Source of the DNA: Baffinella frigidus
Lineage: Eukaryota; Cryptophyceae; Cryptomonadales; Baffinellaceae
NCBI GenBank assembly: GCA_026770585.1
Contig: MU646601.1
Location: forward strand, 412,451 to 448,536
DNA length: 36,086 nt
Direction: 5' to 3'
The notes beneath the pieces are model-generated. The model saw nothing but the letters and a program-made list of their open reading frames with translations. It searched no databases and was not told the DNA's origin. Positions 1 through 9,283 of this stretch are shown in pieces; position 1 is the first letter of the stretch; each line of letters opens with the position of its first letter. Position numbers and translations under genes: made by a program.

Positions 1-276
1 CCCCCCCCCGCCACCCATTGCGGCCCCATCTGTACCACCCGCCGCGCCCCCCCCCCCGCCCTTGGCCCTGAGAGAGAGAGAAGACGACTTTACTGAATAC
101 AGGCATGAAGACACTTCAGCTTCAAGCTTCACTAGAGGGGCACGAGAGGTGCGTGGGCTGCGCTGGGCACTCACCCGAGAGAAGAAATTTTGTTCAAATG
201 GGTTGTGGTGGGCACTCACCCGAGGGAGGAAATTGATGGTCAATTGGGCTGTGTTTGGCACGAGCCTGAGCGAGCG

Positions 277-335
<59 letters not shown>

Positions 336-570
336 GGAGACAGACAGACAGAGCGAGGGAGAGAGAGAGAGTTGGGCACTCGCCTGAGCCACTCTTGGCG
401 GGCAAGGTGTTCCGTGGCGCGTAGGTCCTCCAGGGCTTGTGAGGCGGGCCTGTGGGGTGCAGAGTTTGTTTCGGGTTTAGGGGTTATGGTTTAGGGTTCA
501 GGGGTGTCGAGTTTAGGGTCCAGGGTTAAACTCTAAAGCCTACGCCCTAAACCCCAAACCCCAAACCCTC
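1..570. repeat. Microsatellite and telomere-like sequence at left edge
   Basis: The stretch holds a C-rich start, a (GA)n tract at about 276-375, and degenerate TTTAGGG/CCCTAAA motifs at about 475-570 arranged head to head. I see no gene in 1-1400. The open frames here are GA-repeat translations rich in Arg-Glu and are not proteins. Confidence 0.8.
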
Positions 571-885
571 CAAGGTGGTATTCGTGGGGGGTTGGTGGCA
601 AAGGGGAGGACCTCGCACCCCCCTCGCCTCCAGAGGCGGTCCCATCGTGAGCTCCTTGGAACAACCGCAGTCCTGCTCCACACCAATGAAAATTAATTTC
701 GGAACAAGACAGAATCCGTCCCGCTATCTTAGGCCCCCCACGCGGAAGGTAAGGGCGTGCATGCTATTTTAGAAATCAAATGATGCGATCTTACGCCTTT
801 TTATGAGGACAGGTTCTGGTATGTTCTGAGATGAAATTGATGGGATGCCCACAAAAACGCGAAATCAAGGGCGTTGCAGAGCGGA

Positions 886-1043
886 ATCTCATCCTGGGTA
901 GTATTTCTGAGAAATACGATCCTGGCAACGAAAATTACTACACACCGGACATTTTCAGTCACGTCCGTGTAGTAATTTTCGTTGCAAATCGAATCGGAGA
1001 TCCCCGAAATCGTATTTCTCAAAAATACTCGCCGGGATGAAAT
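886..1043. mobile_element. Hairpin element, family E copy 1
   Basis: A 158 bp inverted repeat with ends reading ATCTCATCC...GGATGAAATC and inner arms around AAATTACTACACACCGG / GTCCGTGTAGTAATTTTCG. It is almost identical to the element at 20396-20555, so the family looks recently active. It has no coding capacity and fits a non-autonomous MITE-like element. Confidence 0.85.
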
Positions 1044-1179
1044 CCAACCGAGCGTGACCGCGCACGCCACTAGGGGCGGGTGTTGTGACCTGATCAGTGC
1101 CAGTCAGTGATGAAATCAGCGTTGGAGGGAGAGTCCCACAGGGGCTCGGTGGTGTGGTCATGCCGGGTTCAACAAACCA

Positions 1180-1345
1180 TTCTCTCTGTCGCTCTCACTC
1201 ACTCCCTCTCTCTCTCTCGCGCGCTCTCTCTCTCTCTCCCCCCCCCCAACTCGTGTCCAGCGATGAAACGTAGGGCCAGCGTCGTGTCCCACGCGCTTCG
1301 GAATCAACCTGCAATGCTCCTCCCAAACCCTAAACCCTAAACCTG
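1180..1345. repeat. CT microsatellite and short CCCTAAA motif
   Basis: A (CT)n tract at about 1187-1245 is followed by a short run of CCCTAAACCCTAAACC near 1325-1343. It lies downstream of the recognisable part of the minus-strand coiled-coil gene. Confidence 0.7.
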
Positions 1346-1429
1346 ATCCCCCGCACCAAAGCACCCGCGGGACGTGTCTAACAATCTGCCCCCCCCCCTC
1401 CCCCCTCGGATGGCAGGCCATCGCTGCAG

Positions 1430-2183
1430 CGCACCTCCACTCACGGCAGCATACTCATACGACGCGATACCCCCCTCCTTCCCAGCCATCACACTCCGAA
1501 TGTGATGCCTGGAAAGTATTCTCTTCCGGCACTCAAGAAATAGTAGGGTTCATTTCTCAAGAAGTAATGGACGTAATCCCATATGCTGTTTCATCCAATC
1601 ATGCTCTCTACAACTCTTGACCGTGATGAAACGGCACACGCACCTCCACCCGCGGCAGCATTCTCATTCGACGCAATCCCCTCCTCTCGCGCCGCACCCA
1701 TCACACTCCTTACCAGCATCCCCAGATCTCAACAGCAGCAAAGCCTTGGGGAAATCGGACCTCCCATCCCGGCAGCACTCTCGTACGAAGGGATGCCTCC
1801 CTCCTGCTTCCCAGCCATCACACTCCTTGCCAGCATCCCCAGATCTCATCCGGTCAGGTATTTGAATCAAATGCTCGGGAGTTCCCCGAATGTACGAAAA
1901 CTACTACACATGATCTTTTGGACACGACTCTTTTATCGCGTGTGTATAATTTTCGTTGCATGGGGAACTCCGCCGAGCATCTAAATTAAATACCTGGCCG
2001 AATGAGATCTCAACGGCAGCAAAAGGTTGGGGAAATCGGACCTGCCATCCCAGCCGTCCCAGCAGCAGACTCGTACGAAGGGATGCCGCCCTCCTCCTTC
2101 GCAGCCATCACGCTGCGCGCCAGGACCGCCATAGCCGGGCGCCTCTGCGGCGCCAGCTCGTCGCGTAGCTGCTTCTCCATCAC
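1430..2183 (-). other. Four diverged copies of a coding segment of the coiled-coil gene
   Basis: On the minus strand a segment reading LARSVMAAKEEGGIPSYESA (about 2045-2135) recurs in diverged form at about 1765-1840 (RSVMAGKQEGGIPSYESAA), 1630-1725 (RSVMGAAREEGIASNENAA) and 1430-1500 (RSVMAGKEGGIASYEYAA). A short element-like sequence with a GATCTGGGGATGCTGG motif separates the copies, and a hairpin (1848-2005) lies between the first two. The copies could be successive spliced exons, or echoes of one exon left in the intron. The frames stay fairly open, but the joins are unresolved. Confidence 0.6.
1848..2005. mobile_element. Hairpin element, family I copy 1
   Basis: An inverted repeat with outer arms GATCTCATCCGGTCAGGTAT / ATACCTGGCCGAATGAGATC and an AT-rich inner part. 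The outer arms resemble those of the larger element at 12079-12448. It separates copies of the coiled-coil gene exon. Confidence 0.7.
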
Positions 2184-5100
2184 CTTGATGCAAATGCCAA
2201 ACGACGGTTCAGATTGAACCGTGTAAGGCAAGCTCTGCCTTACACGGTGTGGTTTCGCTAATTTGGCGAGATCGGAAGTCAATTTCCCGGGGACTTGGTG
2301 CAAATATGTCAACTTTTGGAGCGCCATGGTCGCCATAGCCGGACACCTCTGCCAGCTCGTCGCACAGCTGCCTCTCCATCACCTTCCCACGCCAGAGTCT
2401 TTAAGGGGTCGCCAAAAGTCAATTCATCCTCAAGGCAGGCTCCATCACCTGAGAGAGAGTTTATTGATTGCAAGACCAGCATGACCACATTCTGAGGCCC
2501 CCTGCGGGGGTTTTGGCACTACAAGGATCTGGAGTTCACTGCACGTTGTTGTAGAACGGAGACGAAGGCGCGAACACCCCCGTCTCGGGGGAAAGGACAG
2601 CCCCGTTCCTGCGGGACCCCCGATTCTTGACGACGCGGAACTTTATGGAAATGTCAAAAGACGGTTCAAATTGAATTCTCCACCACCTTCATATGGAAAA
2701 GCCCATTCAATTCAAACCGTCTATTCGCTGTCTTGGGGTGGGTTTCGTGCTATGGTAAAGCTTTGTCGAATCTAAGATAGCAAATTCTAACCAAAACGAC
2801 ACCCTTAAGATAGCACACCACGCGGTTTAAACTTCATGGCTGCCTCTCCTCCAAACGCTTTACGGATCAAGGGGTTTACGGTACTATATCAGCTGTATCA
2901 CCTCCGCGAGTTTGCCCTAGACGGCGGCAAGCTCTGCCTCACACGGTTTGGTTTCTCCAATTTGGCGAGACCGGAAGTCAATTTCCCGGGGGTTTGATGA
3001 CAATCCGTCAACTTTTGGAGCGACACCGATCATTCAAGCCGAGTCAGGCAGGGCTAGGAATGGCTGCCTCTCCATTACCTCGGCAAGCTTGCCCTTGACG
3101 GCGGCTCGCGGTGATGGTTAAGCTATCCCTTAAGTGGCCAGTAAGCTCGTACGCCCTACGGTAGGGCGCTAGGACCTGCCTAGGGCGAGTTAGGGTGAAT
3201 ATTCGCCCTGTGAGCACTCAAGGGATATGTCGAGGCTAAAATAGCAAAATTCGATAAAATCCAGCCGTAAGATAGCACAAAACGCGGGTTGAGAACCATG
3301 GCTGGTTGTCCATCACCTAGCTCTGTCCCAGTAAATTTGGGCTCGCCATTATTTCGCGCCCCCCCCGAAAATGCACAGGTAAATTTTGACCCCCCCCCCA
3401 TGAAATTCACCTGTGAAATTTCGGGGGGGGGGGGAATAATGGCGAGCCCAAATCAAAGTGGGACAGAAGTAGATGACCTTGGCAAGCTTGCCCGTGACGG
3501 CGGCTGGCCTATCAAACTGGATTCTGGCCCTAACTAAATTTACTTAGGGCCCTAATCGACCTACGTCTCACTCCTCTGAACAAATAGGGATCCGTTTTCT
3601 TTTCAATTCAACATGTCCCCGGATGAACCTCGGCAAGCTTGCCCTTGACGGCGGCGAGCTCGCGCTGCGCGAGGCTGCCTTCGTCGCGGAGCGCGGTGAG
3701 CTTCTCCTGCGCGCCGCGCGCCGCGTCAGCTGACATCGGGCTGTCGCGCGTCCGTAGGAACCCCCCTATGCCCCTACGGGTTGCCTACCGTAGGGTCCTA
3801 GGTCTTATCGCTTAAGGGTCATTCGAAATGTCTTGGAACTCCGGTGTGTGGTTGGCTACGGTTCGGTAGAGGGGCACCCTACTCCCGCGCGACCACCTTC
3901 GTCTGCTCCGCCCGTCAACGTGGTAGTGAAACCTTGCTGCGAGAGAGGGAGGGAGGGAGGGAGAGAGAGAGAGAGAGAGCGAGAGAGGGAGAGAGAGACA
4001 GAGCGAGAGAGGGAGAGAGAGAGAGAGCGAGAGAGAAAAAGAGAGAGAAGAACGTATTTCTACCAAAACGGCCGCCACGTATGAACCTCCACCGAGGCTG
4101 TGACTGAGCAGTACCTGGAGTTGCTACCTGGAGTTGTTGGGAATCGAGGACTTTGAGGACGCTGTGGGGGGGGGGGGGGGAGGGGGGGAAGATTGAGAGG
4201 CTGACCTCGTGCACCCCGCCCCCCCCCCGCCAACACACGGATTGTTTAGGGTTTAGGGTTTGGATTTAGGGTATGGTTTGGGGTTTAGGGTTGATGGTTT
4301 AGGGTAGGACCTCGTACGCAGCCCGCTCCACCAGTTTCAGCTCGCCGCGTCCTGCCAACAGCGGGGGGGGGTCGGTGCGTGTCGCGTGCTATGCTGGGAG
4401 GCCCTTGTAGTCAGGCTGCCAGACGCGTGCCCTCGGCAGTCGGTCGACTGCACCGCATGCCCTCGAATGGAAGTTGCGCGAAATCCGATTCTCCTGTCTC
4501 TTTAGATCACATCCCACCGGAGTGCAAACGTGAACCGGCCGATCGGGGCATTCACCTGGTCCAGGCTCCGGTTCTGCGCCAGGCTGTCCCGCACCCGGGC
4601 GGCGCCGTGAGCCCCCGCCGCCATTCCCACCGCTTCTGGAGTGCGCGTGGCGTGCGAGCTGCTCCTGGAGCTCTGAAATCTCGCGCCTGAGAACCTGGCT
4701 GTGTGTCGCCTCCCTCTCCTGCACACCGCAGATTTCAGGCATAGTTACCCAGAGCCAGCACTGGAGTGCTGGTCGCGATTGCTTCATCCACACAGGTGAT
4801 ACGGGTGTTCGGGGATGCAGGGAAGCGGGCGCGCCGCACCAGCTCCTCGAGCCGAGCGAGGGGGACTCGGCGCCACTGCTCCGCCATCTGGCCTTGCCGA
4901 CGCCCCCGGCAAACGCCCCCAGAACACAACCCCCGCCCTTGCCGCCAAATCGCCCCTTGACTTTTAAAAATTTAAAACGCCACGAACAAGCAGACCCCCC
5001 GTGACTCCTGGACTCCTGATCTCTGCCTCTGGCCCAGCAAGGAGGTGTGACGTGTTCTACGGGCGGATAGAAAGGACAGAGCGCGGCTCCGATGCTCAGC

Positions 5101-5252
5101 CTGTTCTCCCTGAAGTCCTCCGCAGTGACGTCTGGCTCCTCGTCGGGGTTGGGTGATGGCACAGATGAAGCACGGGGGGGCGCAACCGGCCAACAAGAGG
5201 CCGGCGCGGACGCCTGTCTGGTGTGCGGCGCATCGGGATGCACCAGCTGCAT
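2042..5252 (-). CDS. Coiled-coil protein of unknown function (split gene, 3' end unresolved)
   Basis: Minus-strand exons that join in phase: 5252-5061 (start ATG, MQLVHPDAPHT..., 64 codons), 4887-4792 (MAEQWRRVPLARLEELVRRA), 4718-4556 (EREATHSQVLRREISELQEQ, then a Gly/Pro-rich linker), 3729-3629 (DAARGAQEKLTALRDEG... ending KGKLAE) and about 2183-2042 (VMEKQLRDELAPQRRPAMAV...). Heptad-like Leu/Glu/Arg/Lys patterns suggest a coiled coil. I recognise no enzyme domain. The GT/AG signals and phases fit, but exons 1-2 rest on phase and composition alone. The gene may continue left to about 1.4 kb or beyond the window. It is divergent from the ankyrin gene, with start codons 130 bp apart. Its introns hold repeated exon-end pieces. 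Confidence 0.55.
3124..3227. mobile_element. Hairpin element, family B
   Basis: Ends read ATCCCTTAAGTGGCCAGTA and its inverted partner near CACTCAAGGGATA. The core carries CCTACGGTAGGGCGCTAGGACC, typical of family B. Non-coding. Confidence 0.7.
3317..3472. mobile_element. Hairpin element, family D with inner foldback
   Basis: Ends read CTAGCTCTGTCCCAGT / TGGGACAGAAGTAG. Inner arms carry AAATTTGGGCTCGCCATTAT and its inverse, with a poly-C/poly-G stem. Related to family D copies at 13234, 20826, 28004, 31425 and 34744. Confidence 0.7.
3519..3626. mobile_element. Truncated hairpin element, family H, abutting a splice donor
   Basis: Right part of the element seen in full at 35491-35640, ending AACATGTCCCCGGATGAAC. 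The minus-strand donor of coiled-coil exon 4 (GAG|GTTCATCCGGGG) falls in or directly next to its terminal repeat. The intron therefore begins with transposon-end sequence. Confidence 0.65.
3744..3850. mobile_element. Hairpin element, family C
   Basis: Carries the family C core: AGGAACCCCCCTATGCCCCT, then CGGGTTGCCTACCGTAGGG, then a CTTAAGGGTCATTCGAAAT end. It sits next to coiled-coil exon 4. Other copies lie near 10196, 12517, 18932, 32590, 33210 and 33696. Confidence 0.65.
3940..4310. repeat. GA microsatellite, poly-G and telomere-like TTTAGGG array
   Basis: (GA)n at about 3941-4045, a G-run near 4166-4190 and a TTTAGGG-type array at about 4244-4310, all in an intron of the minus-strand coiled-coil gene. 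The long Arg/Glu-rich and Leu/Ser-rich frames here are repeat artefacts. Confidence 0.85.
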
Positions 5253-5382
5253 GGCAGCCACACGCCGTCCTGCCGCCGCCTATCCGCCAGCTGCGGTAGC
5301 TCGCCGCGCGCCTCGTCGCCCGGTGGCGAGCTTCGGGGGGGCACATGGAGGGGAATGTGCGTGCTGTGCGAAACCGCAGCCG
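5253..5382. promoter_or_regulatory. Putative divergent promoter region (130 bp between start codons)
   Basis: Between the inferred ATG of the coiled-coil gene (5252, minus) and that of the ankyrin gene (5383, plus) there are only 130 bp, GC-rich, with no obvious TATA box. Two divergent genes would have to share it. This is inferred from gene layout only, and untranslated upstream exons could change it. Confidence 0.35.
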
Positions 5383-8300
5383 ATGCAGCAGTCGCTGGAT
5401 GAGATGGATTTCGAGCGCAGGTCAATCCGGCCAGGGTGTCACCCAGTTCTGCCGTCTGCGGGGAATAGCCCGGCGGCGTTCAGCAGGGTACCGAACTGCA
5501 CAGCCGTTGAGGGCTGGGCGAAGTGATGGCCGTCACACTCTACAGGGCGCATGTTCCGTGGGGCGACGTCGGTCCTGACCGAGGCACAGTGCTGAAGCGT
5601 GCCTGAATCCTTACGGCTATTGAAGTCAGCTCGTGCCCGCCGATTTCACTGGCCCCAGCTCACTGATCGATACCCTCTGCAAGTTCCTGTGAAAGGAGGC
5701 TGCATGACCTGCCCCTGTACCTCCCAGCAGTCTGTGCTCGTAAGAGCGGCCGCCACGGGGCACAGTAAGTAGCACAATGCTTAGAGCATGTGCGGTGCTG
5801 GCGCTGGTTGTTCGGCAATAAATCACCAATCTCTTCATTCTGTGCGGCGCGATGACCTGACCCTGCACCTCCCTGCAGTCTGTGCGGCGCGGCGGCGCGC
5901 GGCGACATCGACCGCGTCACGCATCTCCTCCAATCCCGCAGCGCCGACCCGAACCAGGTCTCACCTCCTGCTCCCCGAAATCACCAATCGGGAGGGGTCA
6001 TCCTGGGACTAGCTAGGGGGCAGGAGGGTTCAAGAGGGGATCCGGCAGGGCAACGCCGCAGCAGTGCCGTCCGCTGCGCGGAGAGAGGCTTTTACTGAAC
6101 GTACTCCGTCGGCCCCTAAACTTCAGGCGTCCTGAGAGGGCTCGAACTCAGTGCTTCTTAGACTCTACGATACTAAATGTGCGGACTAAGGAGCCCAGTG
6201 CCGTCCCCTTGCAGCGCAAGACGCGGCCGAAGAGCGTGGGCACCGTACGGTTGATTTCAGAGTGAGCGCGCCGCCTCTTCCCTGCTCACTCTCGGGCTAG
6301 TCCCGAGAGCCTAGGGACCACCCTACGGGCGTGCCCTCAACTTCGCCCCCCGGCCCTCTCCCGGCAGGCGGATGCATACGGGTCGTTCCCTCTCCACTAC
6401 GCCGCCCGACAAGGCCATGCGGCTCTCTGCTCCGCCCTCCTCTCTGCGTACCCTCCCCACCCCCCCTCCGCTCCATGCCCACGCTCTAAGTTCATATCGG
6501 AAGATAACTGAATCAGTTCCTTTTCGATGGGAGGTTGAATAGGAGAAATTAGTGAGGGCATAGTAAATTTGATTAGGCCTCCTACTTAAATGAAAACGCT
6601 AATTAGGGAACTGATTCAGTTATCTTTCGAGATGAAAGTTCTCCCCGTGTCGTGCTCTAAACTTTGAGTTCTCTCTTGGTTCTTCGAGCGCTCTTCTCCG
6701 CCCTCCTCTCCGCGTATCACCCTCTCCCTCCTCTCCCTGCCCCGGCCCCAATTCCCTATGGGCAGTTATTATTTTGAAGATGATTATCATGTCGGACTGA
6801 AATTATTAAATTAACCAATTTTACGGCGGCGATTGTTTGGAGTAAATGCTCGGCTTGATTACATCGCAGGGGCGCGGCGGTTGACGCGTGTGCGGGGGAG
6901 GCGCGGTCCTCCCCGCTGCACCGCGCTGTCTTGTCTGGCTGCAGGGCCACGGTCTGATCCTTAACCTCAACCCGAAACCCCAAACCCCACACCCCACACC
7001 CCAAACCCCCAACCCTCAACCCTCAACCCACATCCCTAAACCCTAAAACCTAAAACCGAAACCCTAAACCCTAAACCCTAAAACCTCAACTATAAACCAT
7101 AAACCAGAAACCATAAACCTCAAACCTCAATCCTAAACCCGAAACCCTGAACCTCGTCGGGCAGCAGAGAGGGGGTCTACTCCCGCCCCCCACCCCCCCG
7201 TGAATAACCCACACGTGAATAATCCATAGGACCCTGTAGTAGGCAATACCGTAGGGAGATAGGCTGGTCCTACGGATGTCCTAACCGAGTCTTGGTCAGT
7301 CCGTGTGATTGGAGCAGTGACCCGCACGTGCGCCGAGGGGCCTGGGCGGGCCGGGGTGAATGTTCATCGCTGCCTCACTCGTTTTGACCGACTGTTGTAA
7401 AGTTGACATGCTGGGTGTGCGGTACACGTCCGTCAACTTTGGAGGGGGGAAGAGCCCAAATAGACTGAGACTGACCTGGAATTTGTGGTGGGTGCTGGCG
7501 TTGATTTTGCCCATGAGCGCAGCGGTATCAGTCAGGGGCTACTTCTAGCTCTGCCTGAGTTTTATGTTTTATTCGGGCGCGTCCCTAACAGTATTTAACA
7601 GCAGAAATCCAGAACCAAAGGGCGAACAGAGAGCCTGTGGGACGAGCCGGAATAAAACCCAGGCAGAGCTAGTACCTCTCTCTCTGTTGGAGCCCCACTC
7701 GATGAGTGCTGCGTGTCACACTTGCCCACCAACCTCTGCTTGATACATACACGCAACCGTGTTGGTAATTGAGGGCCAGCGTCGGATAGGCCTGCCTAGG
7801 GAGATGATAAAGGTCCCAGTCTCTCCGGGGGGTAGCCACGGGCAGCTAGAGCCCTCTGGTCGCGTTCCACCCCATAAAGGCCCCGTCTTAAGATCCATCA
7901 GGAGGGGCTCAAGGCCCCGCCTCAAGATCCATCGGCGAATGTTTTCCCCGTCTGCCCCTGGCGTGAAGCGGTGGTGTATGTCAACTTGATCAACCTCGGG
8001 TGTCCCCGCTTGGAACGGCAGGTGAAAGTGCTGTTGGACGCTGGCGCCGACCCCTTGCAGGTAAATACCTCGTCAGTGGCCAGTAGGCTCATACGGACGC
8101 CCTACCGTAGGGCCCTAGGACCTGCCTAGGACCTCTTGGCCGTCAAATGTGACGGCATGGCCACTGAAGAGACCCCTTGCAAGTATGTCAGGGGGAAGAG
8201 TTTAGAGTTAGGGTTCAGGGTGTGGGAAGCGCCTCTGATCCACGGCGCTCAGCCTCAGTCCCTTGAGTGCCCAGTAGGCTCATACACCCTACCGTAGGGC

Positions 8301-9283
8301 CCTATGACCTGCCTAGGACCTCTTGGCCGTCTCTCCGGCGCCGACCCCTTGCAGGCATGTCAGCCGAACCTGCTCCTGTACCCAATCATGACAGAGCCCT
8401 GCAGGGGTTACTCGAAACTCAGGACACGCACCGCCCCTAGGGTAGGGCTAGTCCTAAGAGAACAGGACAACGAGGGGCGGTGCGTGTCCTTGATTTCGAG
8501 TGGCTCTATGTCTCACGAAGCTGCTACAGATGTACTGTATCCAAACATCATGGACCCCATAGAACTCCTTGACCCCCCCTCCCCCCTCCTGCACCACGTC
8601 GCTCTGCGAGATTAACTGCGTTTTTTGCGGATCGAACCCAAAATGGCCGCAATGTATTCCCTTCTGTGAAGGCCGGGTAAGATCAGAGTTATTCAACCTG
8701 ATCACTGCTCCTTTTAAACCCCTCGACATTGCAGGCTGGTGCGTCTTCTTCTTCTTTTGCATGCCCCTCTTAAAGGTTCTGTAAACAGGTCCCAACCTGT
8801 AAACAGGTCCCAACCTTCTTAAAGGTTGGGTTCTGTAAACAGGTCCCAACCTTCTTAAAAGTGATCCGCGTGTGCAGTCTGATGCCGAAGGCATCGACTC
8901 GCCCTAGGCAGGTCCTAGGGCCCTACCGTAGGGCGTATGAGCCTACTGGGCACTCAAGGGATACAGGAGTACCTCGCTCATAAGAAACCGCCCCCACTTA
9001 GGACCCTGCAGTAGGCCTATGCCTAGGGCCCTACGGTGGTCCTAGGGGGGGTGCGTTTTCTTATGAGCGAGGTACCCCTGTACCATTCAAAAACAGCTTT
9101 CTTCTCTAACGATCTCTCTCGCTGCAGGCTGACGCAGAAGGCATCGACTGCGTGGGAAAGGCAGAGGAGAGTTCCGCTGCGGGCGAGATGAGGGACATCC
9201 TCCATCAGCACTTGGAGAGAACACCCCCACCGCGCGGCGCGTTACAGGGGTACCTCGCTCACGAGAACCCCCCCCCCCCCTAG
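5383..9283 (+). CDS. Ankyrin-repeat protein, six exons, 197 aa
   Basis: Exons 5383-5420, 5879-5957, 6368-6447, 6870-6951, 7902-8060 and 9128-9283. All use GT-AG, all phases match, and the sum is 594 nt. The protein opens MQQSLDEMDFERSLCGAAAR. Ankyrin-type helices and loops follow: AARGDIDRVTHLLQSRSADPN (about residues 17-38), GSFPLHYAARQGHAALCSALL (44-64), GEARSSPLHRAVLSGCRAT (75-93) and a last unit ending VKVLLDAGADPLQ (134-146). Ankyrin repeats are protein-binding scaffolds; no catalytic domain is seen and the partner is unknown. The last exon reads into a hairpin element that supplies the stop codon (TAG at 9281-9283). Without the element, the duplicated copy downstream would end at TGA 9406-9408. 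Exon 5's start (CAG|GAGGGG) is the least certain join. Confidence 0.8.
5700..5878 (+). other. Exon 2 acceptor echo and dispersed repeat in ankyrin intron 1
   Basis: The sequence before and into exon 2 (GACCTGACCCTGCACCTCC, CTGCAGTCTGTGC) has a diverged copy at 5705-5736 (GACCTGCCCCTGTACCTCCC, AGCAGTCTGTGC). Between the copies, 5756-5846 is a repeat (AGTAGCACAATGCTTAGAGC...) that recurs at 25998-26083 near a different gene. Confidence 0.6.
6492..6637. mobile_element. Hairpin element, family G copy 1
   Basis: About 145 bp with inverted ends TCATATCGGAAGATAACTGA and TCAGTTATCTTTCGAGATGA and AATTAG-rich inner arms. Close copies lie at 19406-19550 and 34034-34182. It sits in the ankyrin intron between exons 3 and 4. 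Confidence 0.8.
6960..7145. repeat. CCCTAAA telomere-like array in ankyrin intron 4
   Basis: Degenerate CCCTAAACCCTAAAACC units begin right after exon 4 (donor at 6952). They are interstitial and not a chromosome end, since coding exons continue on both sides. Confidence 0.85.
7190..7690. mobile_element. Hairpin fragments of families C and D in ankyrin intron 4
   Basis: 7190-7290 holds family C-like sequence (GAATAACCCACACGTGAATA, then CCCTGTAGTAGGCAATACCG). 7368-7690 holds family D-like arms (CTCGTTTTGACCGACTG, GTACACGTCCGTCAACTTTG, and TAGCTCTGCCTGAG near 7547-7560 against CAGGCAGAGCTAG near 7660-7672). No coding exon is seen in 6952-7901. Confidence 0.55.
8073..8167. mobile_element. Hairpin element, family B, next to ankyrin exon 5 donor
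   Basis: Ends TCAGTGGCCAGTAGGCTCA and GGCATGGCCACTGA are inverted. The core holds CCCTACCGTAGGGCCCTAGG. It starts 12 bp after the exon 5 donor (8060|GT). Exon-end pieces (CGACCCCTTGCAG-like) follow at about 8170-8185 and 8341-8356. Confidence 0.8.
8261..8335. mobile_element. Truncated family B element
   Basis: Left part matches family B (TGAGTGCCCAGTAGGCTCAT, CTACCGTAGGGCCCTA). The right arm is lost and the sequence passes into a second copy of the ankyrin exon 5 end (GGCGCCGACCCCTTGCAG) at about 8339-8356. Confidence 0.65.
8785..8960. repeat. Short tandem repeats, exon 6 acceptor echo and family B element
   Basis: 8785-8862 has tandem TTCTGTAAACAGGTCCCAAC-type units. 8874-8901 (GCAGTCTGATGCCGAAGGC...) is a diverged copy of the ankyrin exon 6 start at 9125-9152. 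8902-8960 is an inverted-orientation family B core. Confidence 0.65.
8962..9082. mobile_element. Hairpin element, family A copy 1
   Basis: Inverted ends TACAGGAGTACCTCGCTCAT and ATGAGCGAGGTACCCCTGTA enclose AAGAAACCGCC and a palindromic CCCTACGGTGG/CCTAGG core. It lies between the exon 6 echo and the real exon 6 of the ankyrin gene. Confidence 0.9.

Larger units (their letters stand above)
2335..3500 (-). other. Echoes of the coiled-coil exon 4/exon 5 junction inside the intron
   Basis: Diverged minus-strand copies of the exon-4 end (KGKLAE, followed by GT) lie at about 3465-3500, 3068-3110 and 2890-2930. A copy of the exon-5 start (KVMERQLCDELAE) lies at about 2345-2400. The copy at 3068-3110 reads straight through the junction (KGKLAEVMERQ), so it looks like the uninterrupted ancestral sequence. 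Each copy is separated from the next by hairpin-type repeats. Confidence 0.75.

Noticed and set aside
62-424. Arg/Glu-rich frames here and at 3833-4107 and 29440-29903
   Set aside because: Direct translations of GA or CT microsatellites.
801-1070. Open frames inside family E elements (also 20336-20587)
   Set aside because: Both strands of a palindromic hairpin give similar frames; no conserved protein features.
5092-5526. 144-codon plus-strand frame starting MLSLFSLK
   Set aside because: The minus strand in the same place gives the more protein-like NPDEEPDVTAEDFREN exon, and the plus frame overlaps the short ankyrin exon 1 in a different frame.
6125-6205. tRNA-like sequence on the minus strand (GAGTTCGAGCCC)
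   Set aside because: A B-box-like motif is present but the T-stem does not pair over five bases and no matching acceptor stem is found. At most a decayed tRNA-derived remnant.
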